Translations under genes and position numbers: made by a program
Part shown: one piece after another, positions 28,312 to 36,222 of the stretch
Position numbering within the stretch: the first letter of the stretch is position 1
Layout of the letters: each line of letters starts with the position of its first letter
Notes under the pieces: generated by a model
What the model was told of the DNA's origin: nothing
Seen by the model: only the letters and a program-made list of their open reading frames with translations
Databases searched by the model: none
Origin: Halapricum desulfuricans
GTDB taxonomy: Archaea; Halobacteriota; Halobacteria; Halobacteriales; Haloarculaceae
DNA length: 64,000 bases
Direction: 5' to 3'
Assembly: GCF_017094505.1 (NCBI RefSeq)
Contig: NZ_CP064787.1
Span: 1,922,001 to 1,986,000 of the forward strand

Positions 28312-28360
28312 CATATCATACAGCAAACATATATTGATGACTCCTGTTTAGACGTTTTTA

Positions 28361-29131
28361 ATGCCCGAGTATGACAGTTTTGAGGAGTTTGTAGAACGGC
28401 TCCAAGAAATTGAATCGATGGGTTATATTAAAACACATAGAGCAGGAAATACTGGAATAGGGAAGACACTCGAAGATCTGCTGGGAATTGAAGAGAACAA
28501 CATTCCCGGTCCCGATGCGGCTGGTGTCGAGTTGAAATCAGCTCGTCGAAATTCGGGGAGTATGATGACTTTGTTCACCAAAGAACCGCCCCGAGGGAGT
28601 CGTGAACTGTGGGCGTCATCGTTGGTGGAGAAATATGGCTATGAAGACGATAATGGACGACCCGCCTTGAAAATCACACTTCACGTCGATGAGTTCAACA
28701 ATCAGGGGTTCCGTAGTATAACTGACGAGGAAGGAGTCCACATAGAACACGAAGATGACGGCGTGATTGCCACCTATCCGCTCGACTACCTTCGAAACGC
28801 ATACGAGGAGAAATTCCCCGAGATGGTTCTTGTGGAAGCAGATACGCAAACCATTGACGGAGACGAATACTTCTGGTTCAACGAAGGGTACTATCTGGAA
28901 GGGTTTAACGGAGAAGAATTCTTAAACTTGATTCGAGAATCCATCATCAAGATCGACCTGCGGATGCACCTACGGGACTCAGGTGGTGCACGTAATCACG
29001 GAACGGCATTCAGGATCAAAGACACAAGTAAACTCGATAGAGCGTTCGAAACCCGTTCTCAACTTATCGATGGAGTCGGTCGAGACGCAACTGTTACTGA
29101 AGACCCACAGCAAGGACTCTTTGAGTTCTAG
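28361..29131 (+). CDS. MvaI/BcnI-type restriction endonuclease
   Basis: The 256-residue protein has GNTGIGKTLEDLLGIEENN then PGPDAAGVELKSARRN: the layout of MvaI/BcnI-family monomeric restriction enzymes, with D52, E57 and K59 as the D...ExK active site. MvaI and BcnI cut CCWGG and CCSGG; the specificity of this enzyme cannot be read. Its stop overlaps that of a convergent methyltransferase gene by 2 bases, making a type II system. Base composition and the lack of CCAACC leaders set the pair apart from the viral early genes, so it may be an acquired defence cargo. Confidence 0.8.
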   Translation: MPEYDSFEEFVERLQEIESMGYIKTHRAGNTGIGKTLEDLLGIEENNIPGPDAAGVELKSARRNSGSMMTLFTKEPPRGSRELWASSLVEKYGYEDDNGRPALKITLHVDEFNNQGFRSITDEEGVHIEHEDDGVIATYPLDYLRNAYEEKFPEMVLVEADTQTIDGDEYFWFNEGYYLEGFNGEEFLNLIRESIIKIDLRMHLRDSGGARNHGTAFRIKDTSKLDRAFETRSQLIDGVGRDATVTEDPQQGLFEF

Positions 29132-30471
29132 GGCGCTCGAAGGATAACGATGTTTTCGTTCGCCATTAGATCACCCTTAGTCCCTTCCACGTTCTCAGGA
29201 GCGTTCTCCCATGGAAGTGTTTTATTGGGAATCTCCCGAGGTAGATTCACGTCAAACTCATAGCCGAGATGCTCACAAAGTTCCCGAGTAATGAGATGCG
29301 TCGGGATGTTCACTCGACTCATCGTCCGATTGGCAACGACCCACGCAACAGGCTGACCACTCTTCGTGATTTCTCCGACCTGCTCCATCACAGCATAGTA
29401 GTCACGGAAGAAGTCCATCGCATCATCCGCGCGCCCGTCCTTCTCCCGTAGCGTGTCTAGCGTTGCCTTTAGCGTTGGCGAGTATTCTTCGAGGTCGGAG
29501 AGTGGTTCGAGGACATCGTACTTTCCACCGAGTCCTGTCTTGTCCACGTCTTTCATCTCGTCGTAAGTCACCGTTCCAGTCAACAACGCGGGGTCTTGTG
29601 AGAACTGACCGTAAGCGACCGTAGTTTGGTGGTCGCCGTATGGGGGCGAGGTGATGACGATATCGGCTTCACTCTCCCCCACATCCTCGACGGCAGTTCG
29701 GGAGTCAGAGTAATGGATAGTCGTATCTAGGTTATGATCAACGCGGTTGCTGTACTCCCTCATTTTCTCCATATTCTGCTTCAGTTTCTTCGTGAAGATA
29801 GTCTCTACATCGGGATTGTGATCGGCTCGGTCTTCCTCGGAGAGTCTGTAACGCTTGTATTCACCGTTTCGTTGGTAGGAGACCTTGCGAGTCGTGTGCG
29901 ACAAGACGATACGGAAGAAACGGGCGTACTTCCTACCGAATTCGTCCTCAATGTTGTCAATGCGGTCTCGAAGTGCGGTCAACTCGTGGAGCTGTGGTTC
30001 AGGAAACCAACCATCTCGGACATCTGGCATTTCTAACCACTTGACTTTACCAGCCCGTTCATACTCGTCACGAACTTCTCGAAGGTCAGAAGAAAGACCA
30101 TCAACTAAAGCATCTCGTGCTTCGTTCAGGCCACCACGCTCCAATGGAATCGATTTCGCCTTAGAGAGCATCACAGCAAACGGATTGATATCGTTTCCTT
30201 CAGCATTCAATCCGTGAAGCCTTCCTTCTACGGCAGTTGTTCCGCTCCCACTGAATGGGTCATATACAAGATCTCCGTCTGCAATCACCCCCTGATCTTT
30301 GTAGTGCCCAAGAAGGGTATCGGGAATTTTGGGAACCATTCGAGCAGGATAGTTGTGTAATCCATGCGTGAGATACTGCGTGTCACTACCCCCGAACGTC
30401 CAATTTATATCCTCTAAGTCATCTACGCCATCAGATGCTGACAAAGTAGTTTGTCGGTGATCTCGTCCCAT
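29128..30471 (-). CDS. Type II DNA methyltransferase (SPPY, probably m4C)
   Basis: The 447-residue protein has DPFSGSGTT (71-79, the AdoMet motif I), an acidic motif-II candidate GNDINPFA (92-99) and, after a long spacer with the target-recognition part, VITSPPYGD (272-280, catalytic motif IV). SPPY is typical of N4-cytosine methyltransferases, and enzymes paired with MvaI/BcnI-type nucleases are of this class. The partner nuclease is convergent and overlapping. It protects the host and viral DNA; loss of the system would expose unmethylated sites. High confidence in the class, less in the exact base modified. Confidence 0.85.
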   Translation of the reverse strand: MGRDHRQTTLSASDGVDDLEDINWTFGGSDTQYLTHGLHNYPARMVPKIPDTLLGHYKDQGVIADGDLVYDPFSGSGTTAVEGRLHGLNAEGNDINPFAVMLSKAKSIPLERGGLNEARDALVDGLSSDLREVRDEYERAGKVKWLEMPDVRDGWFPEPQLHELTALRDRIDNIEDEFGRKYARFFRIVLSHTTRKVSYQRNGEYKRYRLSEEDRADHNPDVETIFTKKLKQNMEKMREYSNRVDHNLDTTIHYSDSRTAVEDVGESEADIVITSPPYGDHQTTVAYGQFSQDPALLTGTVTYDEMKDVDKTGLGGKYDVLEPLSDLEEYSPTLKATLDTLREKDGRADDAMDFFRDYYAVMEQVGEITKSGQPVAWVVANRTMSRVNIPTHLITRELCEHLGYEFDVNLPREIPNKTLPWENAPENVEGTKGDLMANENIVILRAP

Positions 30472-30587
30472 TACTTGTGCTCACCCACTGAACGCACATA
30501 GTTGATTCTGTTCATGCTCACTTTATACTGTAAATCTATATTGTAAATGCAGGCTATTAATACCCATCGGCATAGTCTCGCCTAATA

Positions 30588-30800
30588 GTGGTACGCTTCA
30601 ACGAGTGCGACAAAGCGATTCTCTCTCATCTCCAAGAGGGTCGTGTAACATCAGCGTACCTTGAAACTGAAATTGAGTGGTCAAGATCATATATCACACA
30701 GCGACTTAAAAGATTGGAAGAACACAATTTGGTCCAAAATCTGGGCGATACTGGTTTATATGAATTAGACCAAGATGAAATTGATATAGACTCAAATTGA
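30588..30800 (+). CDS. Winged-helix regulator (70 aa)
   Basis: A GTG start gives 70 residues: CDKAILSHLQEGRVTSAYLE then WSRSYITQRLKRLEEHNLVQ and DTGLYELDQDE, a compact winged helix-turn-helix like MarR/ArsR-type archaeal regulators. It lies just upstream of, and divergent from, the methyltransferase gene and so may control the restriction-modification genes, similar to a C protein. It could also act on the late promoter at 31411. Confidence 0.65.
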   Translation: MVRFNECDKAILSHLQEGRVTSAYLETEIEWSRSYITQRLKRLEEHNLVQNLGDTGLYELDQDEIDIDSN

Positions 30801-31010
30801 TTCGAAGAGTAGACTATTCGTTGTTCTATGCCTCTATGAGCCTCTGTTGAGGATATCGTGAACAAGAGCCACTAAATATAGATAACTGCTCAATGAGCGA
30901 ATCGGGATCGTCTCCAAGGTCCCCAAGAAGAATCTTTCTATGGCTAGATAATATTAGGGGGATCGTTCAAAATAACGCAAACCATATACACTCTGCTACC
31001 GGAATTTATC

Positions 31011-31071
31011 GCGTCCCCCGGAACAGGAGCCGCCGAGAAGCCTACCACGACTACTCCTGCGCGGGGGACGC
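31011..31071 (+). ncRNA. Stem-loop A with conserved core
   Basis: A perfect 10-bp stem, GCGTCCCCCG (31011-31020) with CGGGGGACGC (31062-31071), and an inner 6-bp stem CAGGAG/CTCCTG. Together they enclose a 24-nt loop that contains CCGCCGAGAAG and CCTACCACGAC. The loop core recurs in stem-loop B while the stems differ in sequence, the pattern of a structured RNA or protein-recognition site. Confidence 0.55.
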
Positions 31072-31152
31072 TACTCTCTACCGCATCTGATTGTATATAG
31101 GTGGTGGAAAATAGTGAGAATTACACATTATTAGTTAATTCTTAACGAAAAT

Positions 31153-31195
31153 GGGACCGAGACCGCCGAAAGTGCCTACCACGACGCTCAGTCCC
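31153..31195 (+). ncRNA. Stem-loop B with the same core
   Basis: GGGAC/GTCCC and GAG/CTC stems with one C-A mismatch enclose a 25-nt loop with CCGCCGAAAGTG and CCTACCACGAC. The loop matches that of stem-loop A at about 20 of 24 positions, although the flanking stems are unrelated. Confidence 0.55.
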
Positions 31196-31209
31196 GCTTG
31201 ACGAATGGG

Positions 31210-31258
31210 CCAACCAGACCCAACCGAACAGGGATCTACCCAACCAAGGCGATCCCTG
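31210..31258 (+). promoter_or_regulatory. Plus-strand CCAACC site and hairpin C
   Basis: CCAACCAGACCCAACC at 31210-31225 equals the early-gene leaders but on the opposite strand. It is followed by CAGGGATC (31229-31236) pairing with GATCCCTG (31251-31258) over a 14-nt loop that itself holds CCCAACC. It may lead the small ORF at 31269. Confidence 0.4.
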
Positions 31259-31268
31259 CTGTGCAAAT

Positions 31269-31370
31269 ATGCTGGATAAGGACTTAAACTCAGCGGTCAT
31301 TGTCTACCGCGCGCGAGCCTCAAGTTTTTTTGAAATGGAACCAATTCGGGCGTTTCAGGGCCTCAACTGA
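31269..31370 (+). CDS. Possible small protein (33 aa)
   Basis: ATG 31269 to TGA 31370 encodes MLDKDLNSAVIVYRARASSF and 13 more residues. The only support is position: it begins 11 nt after hairpin C and about 45 nt after a CCAACC leader site. It may be spurious. Confidence 0.2.
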   Translation: MLDKDLNSAVIVYRARASSFFEMEPIRAFQGLN

Positions 31371-31404
31371 GTAATACACTGAGTGGTACTGTCAACTTTT
31401 CCGA

Positions 31405-31445
31405 GGAGTAGTATATAAACCCCCGACCCGGTATATAAAAGGTCG
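31405..31445 (+). promoter_or_regulatory. Late promoter with tandem TATA boxes
   Basis: GTATATAAAC at 31411-31420 and GTATATAAAA at 31431-31440 lie 20 nt apart, each preceded by a purine- or GC-rich BRE-like stretch. They are the strongest plus-strand TATA boxes in the window and sit upstream of the whole structural operon, leaving a leader of about 240 nt. Confidence 0.65.
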
Positions 31446-31701
31446 TCTATTAGTATTAGTGAGAGCAGCCGGCGTCTGTTAAAGGATCTGACCGAAACCG
31501 GTTCGCTCTCGGTTTTTCAGTTTGTTATCCGGATTGGGCAGGAAGTCTTTGGACTTGGTATTCTTTTCTTTTTCATCGAGTCAATCACACTTCTCGCCCA
31601 ATTCGGCTTTTTTCTGATTCGGTCAGATCCGTGGTTGGGTTTTCGGGGAGTCTCCCTTTTATCTCCCTTTTAGTAATTATTGCGGATTCTCCCTTAACAG
31701 T

Positions 31702-32439
31702 ATGGCAACAAAAGAAGTCACAGGCAAGACGAAAGCGGAGCTACAGGAAATGCGGCGCGAGTTCCGGAACAAGCCTGCTTCTGAGTGGTACGATTTTGAA
31801 GACCGCTTTTGTCTGGCGAAGATTCCCCGGCAGCCCGAAGAGTACGATGGACCGACGCGATATTGTGTCTCTCGAAATGTGAAGAAGAACGGTTTGTGCA
31901 AGTTCCACGGTGGAGCGACCACACCGACGCTGGAAAATCTCGACCCCTTAGCAAATATGAAGCACGGAATGAACGCCAAGCGCGAAAATCTGATCAAGGA
32001 CTTCTCCGACGCCGACCGCGATCTCTATAATTGGATTGTAGAGGAGTGGCCGACAGCGTATGATGTGAACCTTGATGATGACCCCTTGGCGAGATACGAG
32101 TTCCACGCCCTTGCGGTGGAGATCGTTCGTGCTGAGCGGGCTGAGGGGTTCTTGATTCGTGAAGGAGAGGATAATCAGAAGAAGGTGTTCGGGCCGGACG
32201 GCTCTGTTCACTATGAAGATGTTCCGCACTATCTCGCTGATATGCTTCAGCGGCAGCGGAAGTTGATTATGCGAATGGAAGACAATCTTGGCATTTCGAG
32301 AAAGAAGCGGATGCAGAATGAACAGGCCCAGGATGCGACCGATGTGATGAAATCTTTTGCTGAGGTCGGCGCTTCTCTTATTTCAGACGCCGATAGCGAC
32401 TTCGATCCTGACGCCTGGGACCCTAATGATGCTGCTTGA
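31702..32439 (+). CDS. Putative terminase small subunit
   Basis: The 245-residue protein has a basic N-terminus and YCVSRNVKKNGLCKFHGGAT, the C...GLCxxHGG zinc-like motif seen in many phage terminase small subunits. A helical region follows (ALAVEIVRAERAEGFLIREG, YLADMLQRQRKLIMRMEDNL) and an acidic tail. It is the first gene of the late operon, where TerS is expected. Unusually, seven genes separate it from TerL. It would recognise the packaging site, possibly the stem-loop DNA at 31011-31195. Confidence 0.55.
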   Translation: MATKEVTGKTKAELQEMRREFRNKPASEWYDFEDRFCLAKIPRQPEEYDGPTRYCVSRNVKKNGLCKFHGGATTPTLENLDPLANMKHGMNAKRENLIKDFSDADRDLYNWIVEEWPTAYDVNLDDDPLARYEFHALAVEIVRAERAEGFLIREGEDNQKKVFGPDGSVHYEDVPHYLADMLQRQRKLIMRMEDNLGISRKKRMQNEQAQDATDVMKSFAEVGASLISDADSDFDPDAWDPNDAA

Positions 32440-32722
32440 GGAATTTTCGGCTGGATACTGGCTTGCCCCGACGCTTGAGGTGATCGAGTATGGCGGGAAG
32501 TGGGCCATCGTGCAGGACGACGTGTTCGACGAGATGGTTGCCGAAACTGGCCTCAATCCACCGATTGCGAGCGTGGGTGGTGGACATTTCGAAATCTACC
32601 CCGACCGCCAAATCCCAGAAGACTACTTAGCCATTCCACGGGATGTGGCGTCCGGAGTCAAGAATGGGGACGCGGTTCTGATCTCGAAGCAGAACGGTCG
32701 GGAATTTCTGACCTATGAATAG
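32429..32722 (+). CDS. Unknown protein (97 aa)
   Basis: ATG 32429 (one codon after another ATG at 32426) overlaps the end of the TerS candidate by 11 nt. The protein is beta-rich (FSAGYWLAPTLEVIEYGGKW, GGHFEIYPDRQIPEDYLAIP). Not recognised; likely a virion or packaging accessory. Confidence 0.5.
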   Translation: MLLEEFSAGYWLAPTLEVIEYGGKWAIVQDDVFDEMVAETGLNPPIASVGGGHFEIYPDRQIPEDYLAIPRDVASGVKNGDAVLISKQNGREFLTYE

Positions 32723-32819
32723 TGTGGCGCTTGTGTCGTCGCACTTCTCGCCCGTGTTGGAAGATCGACGCGGAGCCTCTGATTCGATTTGGGACTCGGG
32801 AGAGTGCGGGGACCGCTGA
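32715..32819 (+). CDS. Small protein (34 aa), tentative
   Basis: ATG 32715 overlaps the upstream stop and the TGA at 32817-32819 overlaps the next ATG (ATGA-type). The product MNSVALVSSHFSPVLEDRRG... has no motif. The double overlap, typical of this genome, is the only support. Confidence 0.35.
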   Translation: MNSVALVSSHFSPVLEDRRGASDSIWDSGECGDR

Positions 32820-33031
32820 TGGCACGCGTTTCCCGGTCGGGTCCGGGAGAAGGCGTTCAGTCTCCCGATGATATTGACTGTTATCGGGTTGATCCTGGCG
32901 AAGACGAATACACTGCCGCATATGAGCAACCTGTATTGGTTGTGATGTGGCACGGAAACGGTTACAAGCGAGATGATTGCTGGATTCAGATTGATTCTGA
33001 TGCTGTATGCAATCTGGACTCGTGGCTATAA
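32819..33031 (+). CDS. Unknown protein (70 aa)
   Basis: ATG 32819; acidic N-terminal half, then strands PVLVVMWHGNGYKRDDCWIQ and a Cys-containing end. Not recognised. Confidence 0.45.
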   Translation: MARVSRSGPGEGVQSPDDIDCYRVDPGEDEYTAAYEQPVLVVMWHGNGYKRDDCWIQIDSDAVCNLDSWL

Positions 33032-33045
33032 GATAATCTACTACT

Positions 33046-33297
33046 ATGACTGACGAAACTGACGAAACTGCTGTTGCTCGACTCGGAGAAAACTATGAAG
33101 ACGCGATGATCGGTCTTCGAAAGCGCCGTGCGGAATATACGGTCGGTGCGAGCGTGTTGATGCTTTGGCTTCTGAAGGTTGGCAACGTTGTGACGTTCCC
33201 GATTGCGGATGAAGCGATCACGGCCGGCGCGATTCTCACACTAATGCTTGCGGCCGCCAGTGACCGATCTGCGTTCGCTGAGCGCCGCGAAAAGTAA
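33046..33297 (+). CDS. Small membrane protein (83 aa), holin-like in shape
   Basis: A charged N-terminus is followed by two hydrophobic segments (YTVGASVLMLWLLKVGNVV and AITAGAILTLMLAAAS) and a charged end (RSAFAERREK). Two-helix membrane proteins of this size in tailed-virus operons are often holins or envelope-active proteins, but haloarchaeal lysis is not well enough known to assign it. Confidence 0.5.
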   Translation: MTDETDETAVARLGENYEDAMIGLRKRRAEYTVGASVLMLWLLKVGNVVTFPIADEAITAGAILTLMLAAASDRSAFAERREK

Positions 33298-33303
33298 GGG
33301 CTA

Positions 33304-33741
33304 ATGACCTCTATTTATAACAATTTCAAGAAACTTCTCTTCGACGGTTCGATTGATCTGGCGAATGATACGATTGAAGTCGCACTGATTGACGACTCGA
33401 TCTCATATACGCCCGATATTGACGGAGAAGTGTACGTCGCAGACGTTCTTGATGGGATTGTCGCGTCTGAGTGTTCTGGAACCGGATATACTCGACAGAC
33501 GGTCAATATGACCACTTCTCTGGATCTGGCTGACGATGAAGCTGTTGCCGACGCCGACGATCTGACCTATTCTGGTGCGGATTTCGGCACGATCCAGAAT
33601 ATGCTGGTCTTCAAGAGCGTTACTGACGACACGGATAGCCCGCTTATTGCTCACGTCACGTCTACTGACTTCCCGCTAACGACGAATGGTGGCGATGTGA
33701 CGATCCAGTGGGACGCTGAAGGCGTTCTGAATCTCAACTAA
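33304..33741 (+). CDS. Phage-type structural protein (145 aa)
   Basis: The sequence NNFKKLLFDGSIDLANDTIE and VALIDDSISYTPDIDGEVYV, then SGTGYTRQTV and VTIQWDAEGVLNLN, matches the layout of a widespread phage structural family ('xVALLxxxYTPDxDxH...' and a final 'QWDxxG'). It is a beta-sandwich protein probably on the virion surface or tail. Encoded with the next two genes ahead of TerL. Confidence 0.6.
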   Translation: MTSIYNNFKKLLFDGSIDLANDTIEVALIDDSISYTPDIDGEVYVADVLDGIVASECSGTGYTRQTVNMTTSLDLADDEAVADADDLTYSGADFGTIQNMLVFKSVTDDTDSPLIAHVTSTDFPLTTNGGDVTIQWDAEGVLNLN

Positions 33742-34073
33742 TGGCCCTCGTTTCTGGGTACTTTGTGCTTCCAGAAGAGGGTAGTGGGACGAGAGACGAT
33801 CCGGCTCGACCGAAATATATGGATCATCCGTCCGTTGAGAGATATTACGGCGGCGAGGGGATCGACTACAACGGCCAAATGTGGATTCCGACTCGTGTAT
33901 TCGTTGATGAGGCGAATGCGGGTGATCTCGATACGCTGGAAGCGCAAACCGACGCGTTTCGGATCTATCCAGCGGCGATTGAGACCGCGTTGAACGATCT
34001 GGGGGCGTTCCCAGTCGATTTGACGGCGAGACAGTGGGCATTGCTGTTCAGTAAGTTCTTAATGCCGGAATAA
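33741..34073 (+). CDS. Unknown virion-operon protein (110 aa)
   Basis: Starts with the ATG overlapping the upstream TAA. Contains VSGYFVLPEEGSGTRDDPAR and DLTARQWALLFSKFLMPE. No family recognised; position suggests a structural role. Confidence 0.5.
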   Translation: MALVSGYFVLPEEGSGTRDDPARPKYMDHPSVERYYGGEGIDYNGQMWIPTRVFVDEANAGDLDTLEAQTDAFRIYPAAIETALNDLGAFPVDLTARQWALLFSKFLMPE

Positions 34074-34083
34074 CCCCGCTACA

Positions 34084-36222
34084 ATGACTATCGTTGACGA
34101 CTTTGATGATGGAGACGCGTCTGAGTGGGGTGGACACCACTTCGGTGTTTCAACTGATTACGCAGACACGCCGTCGCATTCGTTAGAGTTGTTCGACGAT
34201 GGTGCGGGGATTCGCCCGTATGCGGTTCTCCCGCCAACGGCACAGTCTGGTCGGGATCTTCCCCCGAAGGACGAAGACGTACAATTGTGGGTTCGGGCCG
34301 ATGATTGGACCATTGGGCACGAAATGTCCTTCTGGGATGAAGTTGTCCACATTTTCTTCGACGGCTCAACGGGTGGCGTCGAAATCTGGATTCTCGATGG
34401 TTATTGGCAGAATCTCGGTGCGGCGACGTGGCCTGTTCCAGCAAACGGTGATGAGCAGATCATTTACGGCCGGTGGGATAGCGACGGGACACTAACATTC
34501 CAGTTACGTGAGACGGATGGTACGGTACTGGGAACGGTTAGTGGCACGACGACCTACACGCCAGAATATGAAATTCTGTATCGTGTTCAAGATCAGCAGA
34601 TCGGCAGTTCGACGTATATCGACACGATTCAGTACGGGAGCGCGGCTGCTCCGGTTACGGTTTCTGCTGATGTAGGCTCCGCTTCCGTATCTGGTATCAC
34701 ATATTCGGTGAGTCCGGGTTCGGTTGTTTCTACAGGCGATGTGGCTCAGACGACTGTAAGCGGCATTTCTCCGCTGGCAAGTCCGTTAGGAGTCACCGCA
34801 CACGCGGGAGCCGGTATAGCGTCCGTCGTTGGGCAAGAATCAGGCACAAATGCCGGCTCCGTCGCCGCTATGACGAATACGGGCGTTGCACAGACGACCG
34901 CGACAGATTCGGCGGCCGTTCCGGGGCCGATCTCGGTAACGTCTGTGCCTGGAAGTAGTGTTCTACGCTCTATTGAAGCAATCAGCACACCGGGTCCAGT
35001 GTGGTCTTCTGTGGCGGCTGGAACGATTGGGGCGAGAAGTGGGGCGCATTCGGCGTCTCCGGGTCCCGTTAGTTCGGTTATGGCTCGGGGAAGTCTTCTC
35101 GGTGCGTCGATTCCGGTTTCACTTGAGGCATTTACAGCTCTCAGTGTTGATCCGGCAATCCTTGAGACACTCACCTTCTCGCCCGACTCGGCCGCTGGTC
35201 CTGTCTCTGCATCCAGCGAGACGGCCCAGATGGCCGCGAGTGGACGTTCTCCAGTTACGGCGATAGATCCTATTCAGGTTCTTGGCGACGTTGCTACGGG
35301 TGTCCTGGCGGCCGCAGAATCGACTGCTACGCCGGGACCGACGACAGCAACCGGGACGACTGGATTGGTGTCTGTCTCGGGGCTACCTGCGATTATCGTT
35401 GAAGACGGCATTGTTGTCTTTGCCGATTTGGGCGTTCTGGGTTCGGCTGGTCATTCGGCGCGTTCGACCGCTGGTCCGGTGTCTGTGTCCAGCGAGACGG
35501 CCCAGATGGCCGCGAGCGCCGGTTCGTCTTCGGTCACGCTCATTCCTATTCAGGTTGCCGGGGAGCCGGCTACGGTGGCTCTGGTGGCTTCAGAATCGAC
35601 GACACTTCCCGGTGCGGTTGTCGTTGGGTCTGATCTGGGTAGTCTGTCAGTTGAAGCGAGATCGGCTCTGGCGAGTCTTGCGTCGTTTATTCTGGCTGAA
35701 ACGGCTTCGGGATCGTTGTTTTCAGCGGAACCGGGTCTGCTTCCGGGTGCGGTTACATCCGATGTATCTGTGGCGACTGGCAACGTTCGGACAGCCCAGC
35801 CTGAGACGATTGCTGGTCCGGTGAGCGTTTCATCGACGGTTGCGAGCGCGTCTGTCTTTGGTTCGGATGTGCTATTCTACTTTCCTGGCACGGTTTTATC
35901 ACCGGATGTTGGGTATTTGAGTAGTTCTGTAAGCAGTCCGAGTACGGTTAGTGGGCCGGTTCTGCTTTCAGCGGATTCGGCTGGCGTTGTGCTGTCTGTT
36001 CCGGCCGATCTCGTGGCCTCGATCAATGAGATCAGCGAGATTCTGGAACTGTTGGGCATTGTTCGCCCGGTTCGTTCTGTTGACGGATCTGCTCGGCGGG
36101 GATCTGTGGTTTCTGGTCTTGTTGATCAGGATAGGGCGATAAGTGCGATGTTGGCTCAAAGTCCCAGGCTACTGGGTAAGGTAGACGTTGACGAAACTAT
36201 TGACGGAATTCTGCGAAAATGA
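34084..36222 (+). CDS. Large repetitive surface protein (712 aa)
   Basis: The first 190 residues look like a LamG/concanavalin-type beta-sandwich (TIVDDFDDGDASEWGG; VQLWVRADDWTIG; DGTLTFQLRETDGTV). The rest is a long run of Ala/Ser/Gly/Thr/Val/Pro repeats with units like AGPVSVSSETAQMAAS, one of which is repeated nearly exactly at the DNA level 276 nt apart (about 35190-35244 and 35466-35520). The C-terminus has a predicted helix (LVASINEISEILELLGIV). It is likely an extended fibre or capsid/tail decoration; repeat-number changes would be expected. Confidence 0.55.
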   Translation: MTIVDDFDDGDASEWGGHHFGVSTDYADTPSHSLELFDDGAGIRPYAVLPPTAQSGRDLPPKDEDVQLWVRADDWTIGHEMSFWDEVVHIFFDGSTGGVEIWILDGYWQNLGAATWPVPANGDEQIIYGRWDSDGTLTFQLRETDGTVLGTVSGTTTYTPEYEILYRVQDQQIGSSTYIDTIQYGSAAAPVTVSADVGSASVSGITYSVSPGSVVSTGDVAQTTVSGISPLASPLGVTAHAGAGIASVVGQESGTNAGSVAAMTNTGVAQTTATDSAAVPGPISVTSVPGSSVLRSIEAISTPGPVWSSVAAGTIGARSGAHSASPGPVSSVMARGSLLGASIPVSLEAFTALSVDPAILETLTFSPDSAAGPVSASSETAQMAASGRSPVTAIDPIQVLGDVATGVLAAAESTATPGPTTATGTTGLVSVSGLPAIIVEDGIVVFADLGVLGSAGHSARSTAGPVSVSSETAQMAASAGSSSVTLIPIQVAGEPATVALVASESTTLPGAVVVGSDLGSLSVEARSALASLASFILAETASGSLFSAEPGLLPGAVTSDVSVATGNVRTAQPETIAGPVSVSSTVASASVFGSDVLFYFPGTVLSPDVGYLSSSVSSPSTVSGPVLLSADSAGVVLSVPADLVASINEISEILELLGIVRPVRSVDGSARRGSVVSGLVDQDRAISAMLAQSPRLLGKVDVDETIDGILRK

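Larger units (their letters stand above)
26516..28360. other. 1.8 kb non-coding divergent control region
   Basis: No ORF here has the acidic composition or packing of the viral genes. From left to right: a CCCAAACC leader next to the 26515 start; an array of UNCG-type hairpins (26543-27263); direct repeats of CCCGGTCTC and CTGGCG (26690 and 26751); further stem-loops such as CCGGTC-TCGCTAC-GACCGG near 27333 and CTTGCCCG/CGGGCAAG around 27379-27427; an AT-richer right half; TATA boxes pointing left (27951-28107); and a TATA box with an operator-like palindrome pointing right (28281-28311). It separates early from restriction-modification and late genes and is the best candidate in the window for a master switch or replication origin. 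Confidence 0.6.
30801..31701. other. 900-nt non-coding region before the late operon
   Basis: Contents: stem-loop A (31011-31071), stem-loop B (31153-31195), a CCAACC-type site on the plus strand (31210-31225), hairpin C (31229-31258), a possible 33-codon ORF (31269-31370), a GCGGT/ACCGC hairpin near 31290, two tandem TATA boxes (31411-31440), and then about 250 nt of AT-rich leader to ATG 31702. I see nothing certain in 30801-31000 or 31450-31700. Confidence 0.5.

Noticed and set aside
30893-31090. 65-codon ORF before the late region
   Set aside because: It runs across the perfect 10-bp stem of stem-loop A; composition is not protein-like and no overlap with neighbours supports it.
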